Shown here: piece after piece, positions 1 to 9,186 of the stretch
Layout of the letters: the number at the start of each line of letters is the position of its first letter
Position numbering within the stretch: the stretch's first letter is position 1
DNA from: an uncultured Rhodanobacteraceae bacterium
GTDB taxonomy: Bacteria; Pseudomonadota; Gammaproteobacteria; Xanthomonadales; Rhodanobacteraceae
Direction: 5' to 3'
Assembly: GCA_913053815.1 (NCBI GenBank)
Contig: CAJXGK010000050.1
Location: 1-9,874, forward strand
DNA length: 9,874 bases
Translations under genes and position numbers: made by a program
The notes under the pieces: generated by a model
Databases searched by the model: none
What the model was told of the DNA's origin: nothing
What the model saw: the letters and a program-made list of their open reading frames with translations, nothing else

Positions 1-128
1 TTTTTTCGCTCTTTATCGTTAAAGAGAACCACTATTCGCCTCAACAGATCAAAAAACGGTCCTCGATTTTTCATCCACCTCGCTACGGCCCCCCAGTCCG
101 ACAAGCTCCTAGTACCTGATAATTTCCA

Positions 129-1670
129 GTGAACACTCCCCCAAGCTCCGAAATCAGTGAAGATGAAATCCTCGCTGCTGTAGACCTCGGCTCCAACAGT
201 TTTCATTTGGTTGTTGCGCGCTTTCAGCACGGTGCCCCACGCGTTATCGACCGCATGAAGGAAACGGTCCGGCTGGCCGCGGGACTGAAAAATGACGGCA
301 TGCTCGATGCCGAGCACCGCCAGCGCGCGCTCAATTGCCTGGCCCGGTTCGGCCAACGTATCGCCAGCATCGATTCAAGGCGAGTTCGTGCGGTGGCCAC
401 CAATACCGTACGTCGCCTGACTGCACCCGACGCCTTTCTTAAAGAAGCGGGCACCACCCTTGGGCACCCGATTGAAGTGGTCTCAGGTCGTGAGGAAGCG
501 CGGCTGATCTATCTGGGTGTGGTCCATAGCCTGCCTATTTCGCATCAACGCAGACTGGTCATTGATATCGGTGGCGGCAGTACGGAATTTATCATCGGCC
601 AGCAACGGCAACCGCTCCATGCTGAAAGCGTTCAGGTCGGCTGTGTCGCATCAAGTTTGCGTTTCTTCCCGGGGGGCAAGATCACGAACAAGCGTTGGCT
701 GCGGGCGAAAGAGGAGATCGGGATGCTGTTGCAACAGTTTGCCGAAGAGTATCGAGAGACCGGCTGGCGAGAATGTTATGGATCATCGGGTACCGCCAAG
801 GCCATTGAAACGGCCGCCATCGGCATGCAATTGTGCGAAAATAGTATCGACCGACATGCCATCCATGGCTTGCGCGAGGCTATCTTACAAGCCGGCCATG
901 TGGACCACTTCGACTTCAAGGGTATATCCGCAGAACGCCGACCGGTGTTCGCCGGTGGAGTCATCATCCTTGAAAGCGCCTTTGAAAGTCTTGGCATCGA
1001 ACATATGTACGCCATCGACACGGCGATGCGCGAAGGCATGTTATGGGATCAGATCGGTCGTGCCGAGGGTTCGGATCCACGCCGTGCCAGTATTGCTTCC
1101 CTGGCACGACGCCATGGCGTCGATGAATCACAGTCCACCCGGGTTGCAGCCAGCGCCCAGCAATTAGCCAGAATAGTGGATGGCAACTGGAAACTTGGCG
1201 AAGATGGGATGGAATGGCTGGACTGGGCTGCTCAGGTCCATGAAATCGGTCTGTCTATTGCCCACAGCCAGCACCATCGGCATGCCGGATACATTCTACG
1301 CAATGCGGATATGCCTGGTTTCTCGCGGGATGAACAGCGCTTGCTCGCGGTCATCGTTGCCTGCCATCGCCGCAAACCTGACAAGACCCTGCTGCACACT
1401 CTGCCGGTCCGCTACCAACTATTTGCCAGACGTATTATTGCCCTGTTGCGGCTAGCTGTTTTATTCTGTCGAGCCCGGCGCCCCGAAACATTACCCGATC
1501 TGCACCTGCATGTGGACGGATCCCAGGTTCAGTTGCAATTGCCGACGGACTGGCTCGACCAGCATCCATTAAGTAACGCGGATCTACAGGTAGAGCGCAG
1601 TCAGATCCGCGAGCTTGGTTTGCAGCTCGATTTGCAATCAGTCCGATGGGTGGCTGCAGACGACGGATAG
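129..1670 (+). CDS. ppx: Exopolyphosphatase, Ppx/GppA family
   Basis: A 513-residue ASKHA-fold phosphatase that removes terminal phosphate from polyphosphate and possibly hydrolyses pppGpp; it acts in the cytoplasm. The phosphate-1 loop DLGSNSFHL is at residues 19-27. The region SGREEARLIY (119-128) contains the expected catalytic Glu. The phosphate-2 loop DIGGGSTE is at 146-153. The C-terminal half carries the HD-like helical domain seen in long Ppx proteins (VHEIGLSIAHSQHHRHAGY region, about 408-430). The length equals that of E. coli Ppx, so this is a full-length long-form member. The GTG start is forced: an in-frame TAA lies at 120-122 and the next Met is past the first motif. No Shine-Dalgarno is visible before it. 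ppk is not in the window. The motifs alone do not settle Ppx versus GppA. Confidence 0.93.
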   Translation: MNTPPSSEISEDEILAAVDLGSNSFHLVVARFQHGAPRVIDRMKETVRLAAGLKNDGMLDAEHRQRALNCLARFGQRIASIDSRRVRAVATNTVRRLTAPDAFLKEAGTTLGHPIEVVSGREEARLIYLGVVHSLPISHQRRLVIDIGGGSTEFIIGQQRQPLHAESVQVGCVASSLRFFPGGKITNKRWLRAKEEIGMLLQQFAEEYRETGWRECYGSSGTAKAIETAAIGMQLCENSIDRHAIHGLREAILQAGHVDHFDFKGISAERRPVFAGGVIILESAFESLGIEHMYAIDTAMREGMLWDQIGRAEGSDPRRASIASLARRHGVDESQSTRVAASAQQLARIVDGNWKLGEDGMEWLDWAAQVHEIGLSIAHSQHHRHAGYILRNADMPGFSRDEQRLLAVIVACHRRKPDKTLLHTLPVRYQLFARRIIALLRLAVLFCRARRPETLPDLHLHVDGSQVQLQLPTDWLDQHPLSNADLQVERSQIRELGLQLDLQSVRWVAADDG

Positions 1671-1718
1671 CTCGCTTATGATGGGCAAGGCACTTCTGCC
1701 TGACGACTGATCTTGCTG

Positions 1719-2411
1719 ATGCCATCACTCCGCTATCTACCTCTATTGGCCGCATTGGCACTGACCTTGCCAGTGTCCGCAAAACCTTCGTCGGCTCATG
1801 TCAAACCGGCTTCTGCGACAACCGCTGCTACCGTTGTTGCCCGGCCTCAACCCCCGCCGCAGGTACTGGTCAAGACCTCATTGGGGAGTTTTGTTATCAC
1901 CCTGTTTCCGGGCAAGGCCCCCAAGACCGTGGCAAATTTTCTCTCCTATGTGAAATCCGGGTTTTACGCAGGTACTGTGTTTCAGCGGGTCATCAAGGGA
2001 TTCCTGATCCAGGGTGGCCAGTTCACTACGGCGCTGGTTCCCCAACTCACTCGCCCACCCATACCTATCGAGGCCAACAACGGTCTGTCCAACTTGCGAG
2101 GCACGGTAGCCGCCGCACGAGCCAGCGACCCGAACTCGGAGACCTCCCAGTTCTTCATCAATCTCGTCGACAATCCGCGTCTGGACTTCGTCAACAACCA
2201 GAGTGGTCAGACCTGGGGCTATGCCGTATTTGGCAAGGTCGTGAAGGGTATGAATATTGTCGACAAGATCGGCAGCCTGCCCACCGGTCCGCAAGGTCCC
2301 TTCAGTGCTGATGTGCCCAACCCGTTGCCGGTGATCGAAAGCATTACGCTGCTGCCGACAAGTCAAGCCCTTGCCGGCAAACCGGCTCCACCAGGCTCAA
2401 CTCATCACTGA
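1719..2411 (+). CDS. ppiA: Periplasmic cyclophilin-type peptidyl-prolyl cis-trans isomerase
   Basis: A 230-residue cyclophilin that catalyses cis-trans isomerisation of Xaa-Pro bonds during folding of exported proteins. Residues 1-21 form a Sec signal peptide (basic Arg, long Leu/Ala core, VSA cleavage site). An Ala/Pro/Thr-rich linker follows to about residue 45, then the catalytic domain. Diagnostic blocks are FQRVIKGFLIQGG (88-100, with the catalytic Arg and Phe), SETSQFFINL (140-149) and YAVFGKVVKGM. The Trp of eukaryotic cyclosporin-binding cyclophilins is absent, as is usual in bacteria. The sequence resembles E. coli PpiA more than cytoplasmic PpiB. I start at ATG 1719 because it gives a compact signal peptide; a TTG six bases upstream is the alternative. 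No clear Shine-Dalgarno is seen. It lies 48 bases behind ppx in the same direction and may be co-transcribed. Confidence 0.93.
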   Translation: MPSLRYLPLLAALALTLPVSAKPSSAHVKPASATTAATVVARPQPPPQVLVKTSLGSFVITLFPGKAPKTVANFLSYVKSGFYAGTVFQRVIKGFLIQGGQFTTALVPQLTRPPIPIEANNGLSNLRGTVAAARASDPNSETSQFFINLVDNPRLDFVNNQSGQTWGYAVFGKVVKGMNIVDKIGSLPTGPQGPFSADVPNPLPVIESITLLPTSQALAGKPAPPGSTHH

Positions 2412-2678
2412 TAGGTGTGGGTAGCACGAATCACTACGCACTATTGCGGTCATCGTTAAATGACATTCAGCTCACCGCTTGCCGCGGATGCCGATGCAGG
2501 ATAGAGGGGCGGCCGCAACGGGATACCGGCAGATTGCTTCCGGCTTGCTCATAGGACCGACTCATTGCTCATCTTCAATCCATAAAAAACCTGACCTATC
2601 GTTCTGTTCCCTCGTTACAATCCCCCATATCCCGACAGGCTGTTACCCTCGATCTTTGCTCCCTATCGTAGTGTTGCC
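2412..2678. other. Intergenic region before the mla-type operon
   Basis: This 267-base gap separates the cyclophilin gene from the permease gene. I see no rRNA, tRNA or strong hairpin-plus-T-run terminator in it. It holds one candidate sigma-70-like promoter (listed separately). A reading frame that begins in the gap at 2479 runs out of frame through the start of the permease gene, and I do not consider it real. Confidence 0.6.
2591..2621 (+). promoter_or_regulatory. Candidate promoter of the mla-type operon
   Basis: A good -10 hexamer, TACAAT, lies at 2616-2621. A weaker -35-like CTGACC lies at 2591-2596, separated by 19 bases, which is longer than the usual 17. Initiation would fall near 2628, about 50 bases before the permease ATG, and the position suits the head of the four-gene operon. 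The call rests on hexamer resemblance only. Confidence 0.35.
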
Positions 2679-3848
2679 ATGGTCAAGCTCGCACACCTGC
2701 CACATACCGAGGTACCCGGGCATGTCGACCTCGCCGAAGAGGCGGACGGCAGCACGACGATTCGTATCTCGGGAGCCTGGACACTGGCCTATTTCGCCAC
2801 GATCGAGCAATCGATCCAAAAGGTCCGTACCAACTTGCCCGAGCAGGCCCGTTTGGATCTGGACAGACTGAGCACACTCGATACCGCGGGGGCGGGACTG
2901 CTGGCCGTGCTGCTCGGTCCGAACCGCCTGCAGACTTCTCTCGCTGCTATGTCTGGTCTACCACCGGAGCGGCTAGCTCTGTTGCGCACCGTTAGCTGTG
3001 CCGTGCACGCCATTCTTGCCCAGCCGCCGGTCCCCCCATCGAGCTTTGGCTTCATCGACTTGCTGGGACGCATCGGCAAATCCATGGCAACCATCGGGTG
3101 TCAGGTCCGAGTGCTGCTTGGCTTCATCGGCCAGACCCTCGAAACGCTGGCCCGAAGCCTATTTCACCCCCGCTGCTGGCGCTTCAATGAACTGGTTCAG
3201 CAGCTCGAACAGACCACCCTGGATGCCCTGCCTATTGTAATCCTGCTGTCCCTGATGGTCGGCGCAGTGATCGCCTTTCTTGGCGCAACTGTGCTGAAGA
3301 GCTATGGCGCAGGTGTGTTTACCGTCGATCTGGTGTCTTACGCTTTTTTGCGTGAATTTGGTGTACTACTGGCCGCTATTTTGCTTGCCGGGCGTACTGC
3401 CAGTGCCTTCACGGCGCAGATCGGGGCCATGCAGGCCCATGAAGAAATCGATGCCATGCGCACGCTGGGTCTGGACCCGATCGAAGTGCTGGTATTGCCA
3501 CGGGTACTGGCCCTGATATTGGGACTGCCCATGCTCACTTTTCTAGCCATGATTGCCGGTATAGCAGGCGGCGCGTTGGTATCCATCTTCTCACTTGGCT
3601 ACAGCCCGGCCATGTTTCTGTCCATGTTGCACAGTGATACCCCGTTGCGTTTTTTCTGGGTCGGCCTGAGCAAAGCCCCCATCTTCGCCTTCATGATAGG
3701 CATCATCGGCTGTCTGGAAGGATTCAAGGTCACCGGCAGCGCTGAATCCGTGGGTGAACGCACCACCTCAAGCGTGGTGCAGGCTATTTTTGTGGTGATT
3801 CTGGTCGATGCCCTGGCCGCCTTGTTCTTTATGGAGATGGGCTGGTGA
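2679..3848 (+). CDS. mlaE: STAS-MlaE fused lipid ABC transporter permease
   Basis: A 389-residue inner-membrane permease of an MCE-type phospholipid transporter. Residues about 20-112 form a STAS domain with the characteristic LSTLDTAGAGLL block (64-75), the equivalent of the separate MlaB protein of E. coli. Residues about 165-389 form the MlaE permease with several hydrophobic segments (about 184-204, 224-238, 270-305, 328-347, 365-385). It carries the conserved coupling region GRTASAFTAQIGAM (238-251) and EEIDAMRTLGLDP (255-267). E. coli MlaE is about 260 residues, so the extra length is the fused STAS domain. The ATG at 2679 has no visible Shine-Dalgarno, but no better start leaves the STAS domain intact. 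The stop overlaps the ATPase GTG by four bases, which suggests translational coupling. Confidence 0.93.
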   Translation: MVKLAHLPHTEVPGHVDLAEEADGSTTIRISGAWTLAYFATIEQSIQKVRTNLPEQARLDLDRLSTLDTAGAGLLAVLLGPNRLQTSLAAMSGLPPERLALLRTVSCAVHAILAQPPVPPSSFGFIDLLGRIGKSMATIGCQVRVLLGFIGQTLETLARSLFHPRCWRFNELVQQLEQTTLDALPIVILLSLMVGAVIAFLGATVLKSYGAGVFTVDLVSYAFLREFGVLLAAILLAGRTASAFTAQIGAMQAHEEIDAMRTLGLDPIEVLVLPRVLALILGLPMLTFLAMIAGIAGGALVSIFSLGYSPAMFLSMLHSDTPLRFFWVGLSKAPIFAFMIGIIGCLEGFKVTGSAESVGERTTSSVVQAIFVVILVDALAALFFMEMGW

Positions 3849-4633
3849 GCACTGAGACCGTTCTATGTGTTCAGGGCCTATGTTCGAAGTTCGGTCATCA
3901 GGTAGTCCACGAAAATCTGGATCTCGAAGTGCAGCGTGGCACTGTATTGGGAGTAGTCGGGGGCTCGGGAGCCGGTAAATCTGTATTGATGCGCACCCTC
4001 ATCGGCTTACGCAAACCCGATGCCGGCAAGGTTCGATTGTTCGATCAGGATCTGTACACCGTTTCCCGTTCGCAACGCCACGCCATTGAACGTCGCATCG
4101 GCGTACTGTTCCAAGACGGCGCCCTGTTCTCTTCGCTGAGTGTTTGCGAAAATGTCTGCCTACCCTTGCTCGAACACACTTCCCTGAGTCGTTACGATGC
4201 TATGCGTCTGGCCACCCTCAAGATTACTCTCGCCGGCTTACCTCTGGAGGCACGCAGCAAATATCCTGCCGAGCTATCCGGAGGTATGCGCAAGCGTGTG
4301 GCCCTAGCCCGTGCCCTAGCGCTGGATCCTGAAATCCTGTTTCTGGATGAACCCACATCCGGTCTGGATCCCATCGCTGCCGCTGATTTCGATACGCTAC
4401 TCCGCACCCTGCGTGATGCCTTGGGTTTAACTGTGTACATGAACACCCATGACCTCGATTCAATCTATGCCGTGTGCGACCAGGTTGCCGTACTGGCTGA
4501 AGGTAAGGTGCTGGTTAATGCTGACCTGACCACGGTGAGGAACTTTCAACATCCCTGGATAAAACGTTATTTTCAGGGTCCCCGGGGGCGTGCCGCCAGT
4601 GCGGCCACCGCCCCGGTTCGAGTGGAGAACTGA
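3845..4633 (+). CDS. mlaF: MlaF-type lipid ABC transporter ATP-binding protein
   Basis: A 262-residue cytoplasmic ATPase that powers the MlaE permease. All nucleotide-binding motifs are intact: Walker A GGSGAGKS (39-46), Q-loop Gln90, signature LSGGM (144-148), Walker B ILFLDE (164-169), D-loop SGLDP (172-176) and switch His202. Length and the LSGGMRKRVALARAL signature helix match the MlaF/Ttg2A family (E. coli MlaF is about 269 residues). The GTG start sits inside the permease stop (GTGA at 3845-3848), and the MCE gene begins one base after its own stop, so these are consecutive cistrons of one operon. No missing catalytic residue was seen. Confidence 0.95.
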   Translation: MSTETVLCVQGLCSKFGHQVVHENLDLEVQRGTVLGVVGGSGAGKSVLMRTLIGLRKPDAGKVRLFDQDLYTVSRSQRHAIERRIGVLFQDGALFSSLSVCENVCLPLLEHTSLSRYDAMRLATLKITLAGLPLEARSKYPAELSGGMRKRVALARALALDPEILFLDEPTSGLDPIAAADFDTLLRTLRDALGLTVYMNTHDLDSIYAVCDQVAVLAEGKVLVNADLTTVRNFQHPWIKRYFQGPRGRAASAATAPVRVEN

Positions 4634-4634
4634 G

Positions 4635-5579
4635 ATGGAAACCCGTGCACATCATGTGCTGATCGGTGCATTTACTCTAACCGTGGTTGTTGCCGGACTG
4701 CTGTTCGTGCTCTGGTTGGGCAAAAGTAGCGTGGACCGGGCCTACGCTTATTATGATGTAGTCTTCAACGTATCCGTGACCGGCTTGAGCAAGGGCGGTA
4801 TGGTGCAATACAACGGCATCAAGGTCGGCCAGGTCGACAACCTCAAGCTCGACCCCAATGACCCACGCAAGGTGATTGCCCGCATCCAGGTGGCGAGTGG
4901 CACTCCGGTCAAGCAGGATACCCACGCCAAACTCGGTTTGCTCGGCCTGACCGGAATCGCCTTTATCCAACTCTACGGCGGCACCCCATCCAGCCCACCT
5001 CTGCGCACTCACGGCAAGGGCCGGGTACCGGTGATCCTGGCTAACAATTCCGGCTTATCCAATTTACTCAATTCCAGCCAGAGTGTGGCCACCCGGGCCA
5101 ACGAAGCCCTACAAAGTATCCAGGAACTGCTCTCGAAACAAAATATTCAGCATATCAGCGCCATGTTCAGACATCTCGACCAGATCAGTGCCGTATTGGC
5201 CGAGAAACGCGGTTCGATGCAACAAGCCATCAGTCAACTCGCCATCGCCAGTCAACGACTTAATCAAGCCTTGCTGAAAATAGATCATTTGGCTGCAACC
5301 ACCCATCGCCTGGTCAATCAACAGGGCCGTGCCACTTTGCTTAGCGCCCAAGCCAGCATGCAATCGTTGCAGGCTCTGACCGCTCAGCTACAGCAACTTG
5401 TAGCGCAGAACCGTAGCGCTTTGACCGCCGGCAGCCGGGGTCTGGCCCAACTCGGCCCCACCCTGCATGAAATGCAGAAAACCCTGCATCAACTGAACGC
5501 CTTGATGATCCGGGCTCGCAATAATCCTGCTGCCTACCTGCTTGGCCACGATGCCCCCAAGGAGTATCGACCGCAATGA
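4635..5579 (+). CDS. mlaD: MlaD-type MCE domain lipid-binding protein
   Basis: A 314-residue membrane-anchored periplasmic protein expected to form the hexameric lipid-conducting ring on the permease. A single N-terminal transmembrane helix (about 8-28) is followed by one MCE domain (about 40-118). That domain has the conserved VTGLSKGGMVQYNGIKVGQV block (48-67) and the LGLTGIAFIQLYGG segment (103-116). A long Gln/Leu/Ala-rich, probably coiled-coil region follows (about 140-290), so it is longer than E. coli MlaD (about 180 residues). It ends with NNPAAYLLG, typical of longer MCE proteins. I choose ATG 4635: GGAG at 4624-4627 is well spaced, and the protein then starts directly at the anchor. 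An upstream in-frame GTG at 4590 would add residues overlapping the ATPase gene. The stop overlaps the next gene in ATGA. Confidence 0.93.
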   Translation: METRAHHVLIGAFTLTVVVAGLLFVLWLGKSSVDRAYAYYDVVFNVSVTGLSKGGMVQYNGIKVGQVDNLKLDPNDPRKVIARIQVASGTPVKQDTHAKLGLLGLTGIAFIQLYGGTPSSPPLRTHGKGRVPVILANNSGLSNLLNSSQSVATRANEALQSIQELLSKQNIQHISAMFRHLDQISAVLAEKRGSMQQAISQLAIASQRLNQALLKIDHLAATTHRLVNQQGRATLLSAQASMQSLQALTAQLQQLVAQNRSALTAGSRGLAQLGPTLHEMQKTLHQLNALMIRARNNPAAYLLGHDAPKEYRPQ

Positions 5580-6211
5580 AAATACCTGTACTCCTGCTTC
5601 TACTTCTCGCTCTGGCCCTGCTCGGGGGTTGTACCTCGCTACTGGTTACACCCGGCCATGAACGGGTCTATGTACTCACCCCGGCCCACCTGAAACCATC
5701 CTCAGCCCCACCTCCCGTAGCGGTGCTGGCCACGTTGGCTGTGGAGGTCCCAGAATCCTTCGGACTTACAGACTCGACCTCGCTACTGATCAGCCCGGTT
5801 GCGGATCAACTACAGGTCTATGCTGATGCTCGCTGGGCCGAGCGTCCCGCACACCTGCTCCAGCGGCAACTACTGGCCGCACTGATCACTCACGGAGTAC
5901 CCCGGGCCATCCCGGCGGGAAGCAGTGTATTGTCCACCGTTCGGCTGGAAAGCAATCTGGACGACTTTCGGGTTATTGCTCGTGGCAGCAGTGACCAGGT
6001 ACGCATCGTTATGCGGGTCCGTCTGGTCGACAGCAGCTCCCGCCGTTTGCTTGGGCAGCGGCGCTTTGCGATCGAGCAAGCTGCTGCCGGTTCGCAGGCC
6101 GGCAATGTGGTCCGAGCCTTCAGCCAGGCCACCCAGCGCCTGGCGAACAAGGTCGCAATGTGGACCCATGCTCTACTGCGGCACACTGCCCCCCCCCCGG
6201 CCACGGATTAA
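5576..6211 (+). CDS. PqiC-like ABC transport auxiliary lipoprotein
   Basis: A 211-residue lipoprotein, probably the outer-membrane-side partner of the MCE protein. Residues 1-18 are a Leu-rich lipoprotein signal ending in the lipobox LGGC with the lipidated Cys19. Residue +2 is Thr, not Asp, which by the E. coli Lol rule favours outer-membrane sorting. The mature part fits the ABC-type transport auxiliary lipoprotein family (PF03886, PqiC-like), with a typical early VYVLTP strand and a LAVEVPESFGL/VYADARWAERP pattern. The gene begins inside the MCE stop codon (ATGA at 5576-5579). The C-terminus is encoded by a run of ten C (6189-6198) giving Ala-Pro-Pro-Pro; slippage there would change only the last residues. 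It is the last gene of the operon and meets a convergent gene 22 bases on. Confidence 0.88.
   Translation: MKIPVLLLLLLALALLGGCTSLLVTPGHERVYVLTPAHLKPSSAPPPVAVLATLAVEVPESFGLTDSTSLLISPVADQLQVYADARWAERPAHLLQRQLLAALITHGVPRAIPAGSSVLSTVRLESNLDDFRVIARGSSDQVRIVMRVRLVDSSSRRLLGQRRFAIEQAAAGSQAGNVVRAFSQATQRLANKVAMWTHALLRHTAPPPATD
6189..6198 (+). repeat. C10 homopolymer tract
   Basis: Ten consecutive C residues near the 3' end of the lipoprotein gene, five codons before its stop. It is the longest homopolymer I saw in the window. A one-base slip would shift the frame into sequence without the TAA at 6209-6211 and extend the protein. It is also a common kind of sequencing-error site. Confidence 0.9.
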
Positions 6212-6233
6212 CCAAAACCTGGAGGCCCCTCGA

Positions 6234-7343
6234 TCAGCCCGAACTTGACACCGTGCTTTCCAGCCATCGGGCATCACTTGCAAATAGCCCTCTGAATCGC
6301 TGCAGCCCAAAGCGCAGGACCGGGTTACGCACCAATACGGCGTGTCGGGTCATACAAAACCGTGCCCCCAGGTAGGCCTTGATCTCGGCATCCGTCCAAC
6401 CCATGACGTAGTAACGCAAGCCATGGGCGAGCGCAAACTCCAGGCAATCAACCCAGCTGTTGAAATACAAACCGAACTCCCGGGCCTCGGGATAGGCAAA
6501 ACCTACATATTTATCAATCAACTTGTCAGTCACGACAAAGCACAACTTCCAGCCAATTATTTTCCCAGCGGCCCGATATAGGAATAGAAAACCCCCGCTT
6601 GCCGTGCTGCTCCAGACGGCATCAAAAAAAGCCTTACTGTGCTGATCGAAATGTACCTCGCTCTGCGCATAAACCTGCCGATATAAGTCGTACAGCTGCT
6701 CTCGCACCGTCGCCTCAGCAAGTTCGGAGCCACCACATTGCCAGATACTAATATCCAGCCGGTCGCGCTGACGTAACTTGCGGCGGATGTCATAACGGCG
6801 CTTACCGGAAAACCGCCCCAGCCATTCATCCGTACTGGCAAAATCGATGGGCAAATACGCCAGTGCCTGCCCCTCCAGTAACACGAAGCCCGCCTGTCGA
6901 CAGGCCTGTGCCAACTCCTCGGCCACCTGATTATCAGCTTTATTCAGTAACGGCGAGGCCTTGGGAATATCCTTGATGATCAGGAACGGATAGCGCCGAC
7001 CAAAGCGGCGACGCAGCTCACCAGGCATGGCCCGCACATCACTCATCCAGGCCAGTGGTAAAAACTCCGACACGGTACTGCCCACAAACCGTGTCCGTGG
7101 CGACAGCAGGCCCTGCCAATATCCATGACCCGGTAAACTCATCACTCGTTCACGCCAGGGTGAATCCAGCGTGGTTAACAGATCAAAATCCACCTCAAAC
7201 GAAGGGGTGCCGTCCGTTAGCCGCTGAGCCTGGAAATCCAGTGGCGGATGGGCCAGAAACTGCTCAATCAAAGCAGCAGGTTCCAGGGCATTCCGGTAGA
7301 ACGGAGGATTTAACGTCACGGGTAGGCTCTCAGGTAAATTCAC
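6234..7343 (-). CDS. GNAT-family (BioF2/FemAB-like) N-acyltransferase domain protein
   Basis: A 369-residue soluble protein resembling the BioF2-like acetyltransferase family (Acetyltransf_6, PF13480), related to FemAB-type aminoacyl/acyl transferases. The substrate cannot be told from sequence. The N-terminal 160 residues are poorly conserved in my reading. The core (about 172-335) begins with the basic segment GKRRYDIRRKLRQ (180-192) and has a strand-rich SGGFLFLYRAAGKIIGWKL stretch (249-267). It ends with LRYYVMGWTDAEIKAYLGA (309-327), typical of the acyl-CoA-binding half. No signal peptide or transmembrane helix is seen. The GTG start at 7343 has only a weak, closely spaced AGG before it; start choice is uncertain by several codons. 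It lies 104 bases downstream of merA on the same strand and converges on the lipid-transport operon. It may be read through from mer transcription. Confidence 0.8.
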   Translation of the reverse strand: MNLPESLPVTLNPPFYRNALEPAALIEQFLAHPPLDFQAQRLTDGTPSFEVDFDLLTTLDSPWRERVMSLPGHGYWQGLLSPRTRFVGSTVSEFLPLAWMSDVRAMPGELRRRFGRRYPFLIIKDIPKASPLLNKADNQVAEELAQACRQAGFVLLEGQALAYLPIDFASTDEWLGRFSGKRRYDIRRKLRQRDRLDISIWQCGGSELAEATVREQLYDLYRQVYAQSEVHFDQHSKAFFDAVWSSTASGGFLFLYRAAGKIIGWKLCFVVTDKLIDKYVGFAYPEAREFGLYFNSWVDCLEFALAHGLRYYVMGWTDAEIKAYLGARFCMTRHAVLVRNPVLRFGLQRFRGLFASDARWLESTVSSSG

Positions 7344-7422
7344 TAACCTGAAACTACCCGCTTGGGCCTACCCCACGCAATGCTAATATCTGAGTCCTAG
7401 CGTCTAACTGCATAATCGTAAA

Positions 7423-7436
7423 CTTGGCAGACCAAG
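7423..7436 (-). terminator. Weak hairpin after merA, possible terminator
   Basis: On the - strand, CTTGG-TCTG-CCAAG followed by TTTACG lies 11-25 bases past the merA stop. The five-base-pair stem and three-T tail are weak for an intrinsic terminator, so read-through into the GNAT gene is possible. Confidence 0.25.
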
Positions 7437-7447
7437 ACAAACACCCC

Positions 7448-9186
<1,739 letters not shown>

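Noticed and set aside
9..26. Hairpin CTCTTTA-TCGT-TAAAGAG at the left edge next to a T6 run
   Set aside because: The T-run precedes the stem on the + strand and becomes an A-run after it on the - strand, so it is not an intrinsic terminator for either direction. The T6 may be the tail of a terminator left of the window, which cannot be judged.
517..1167. 216-codon + strand frame inside ppx
   Set aside because: It is a shadow of ppx in another frame, rich in Ser/Arg/Cys with no family features.
1688..1701. AGGCA-CTTC-TGCCT hairpin between ppx and the cyclophilin gene
   Set aside because: A five-pair stem without a T-run is too weak to call a terminator.
1713..1718. TTG start for the cyclophilin
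   Set aside because: It adds only two residues and uses a rare start. ATG 1719 gives an equally good or better signal peptide.
1878..2366. 162-codon - strand frame opposite the cyclophilin
   Set aside because: It lies wholly antisense to a conserved gene, shows no recognisable domain and has no ribosome site of note.
2479..2871. 130-codon frame on the + strand overlapping the permease start
   Set aside because: It overlaps the well-supported STAS-MlaE gene out of frame, has a biased Ser/Pro/Arg composition and matches no family I recognise.
4590..4634. Upstream GTG start for the MCE gene
   Set aside because: It would overlap the ATPase gene by 44 bases and add a Pro/Arg-rich stretch before the membrane anchor. 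ATG 4635 has a proper GGAG and follows the ATPase stop by one base.
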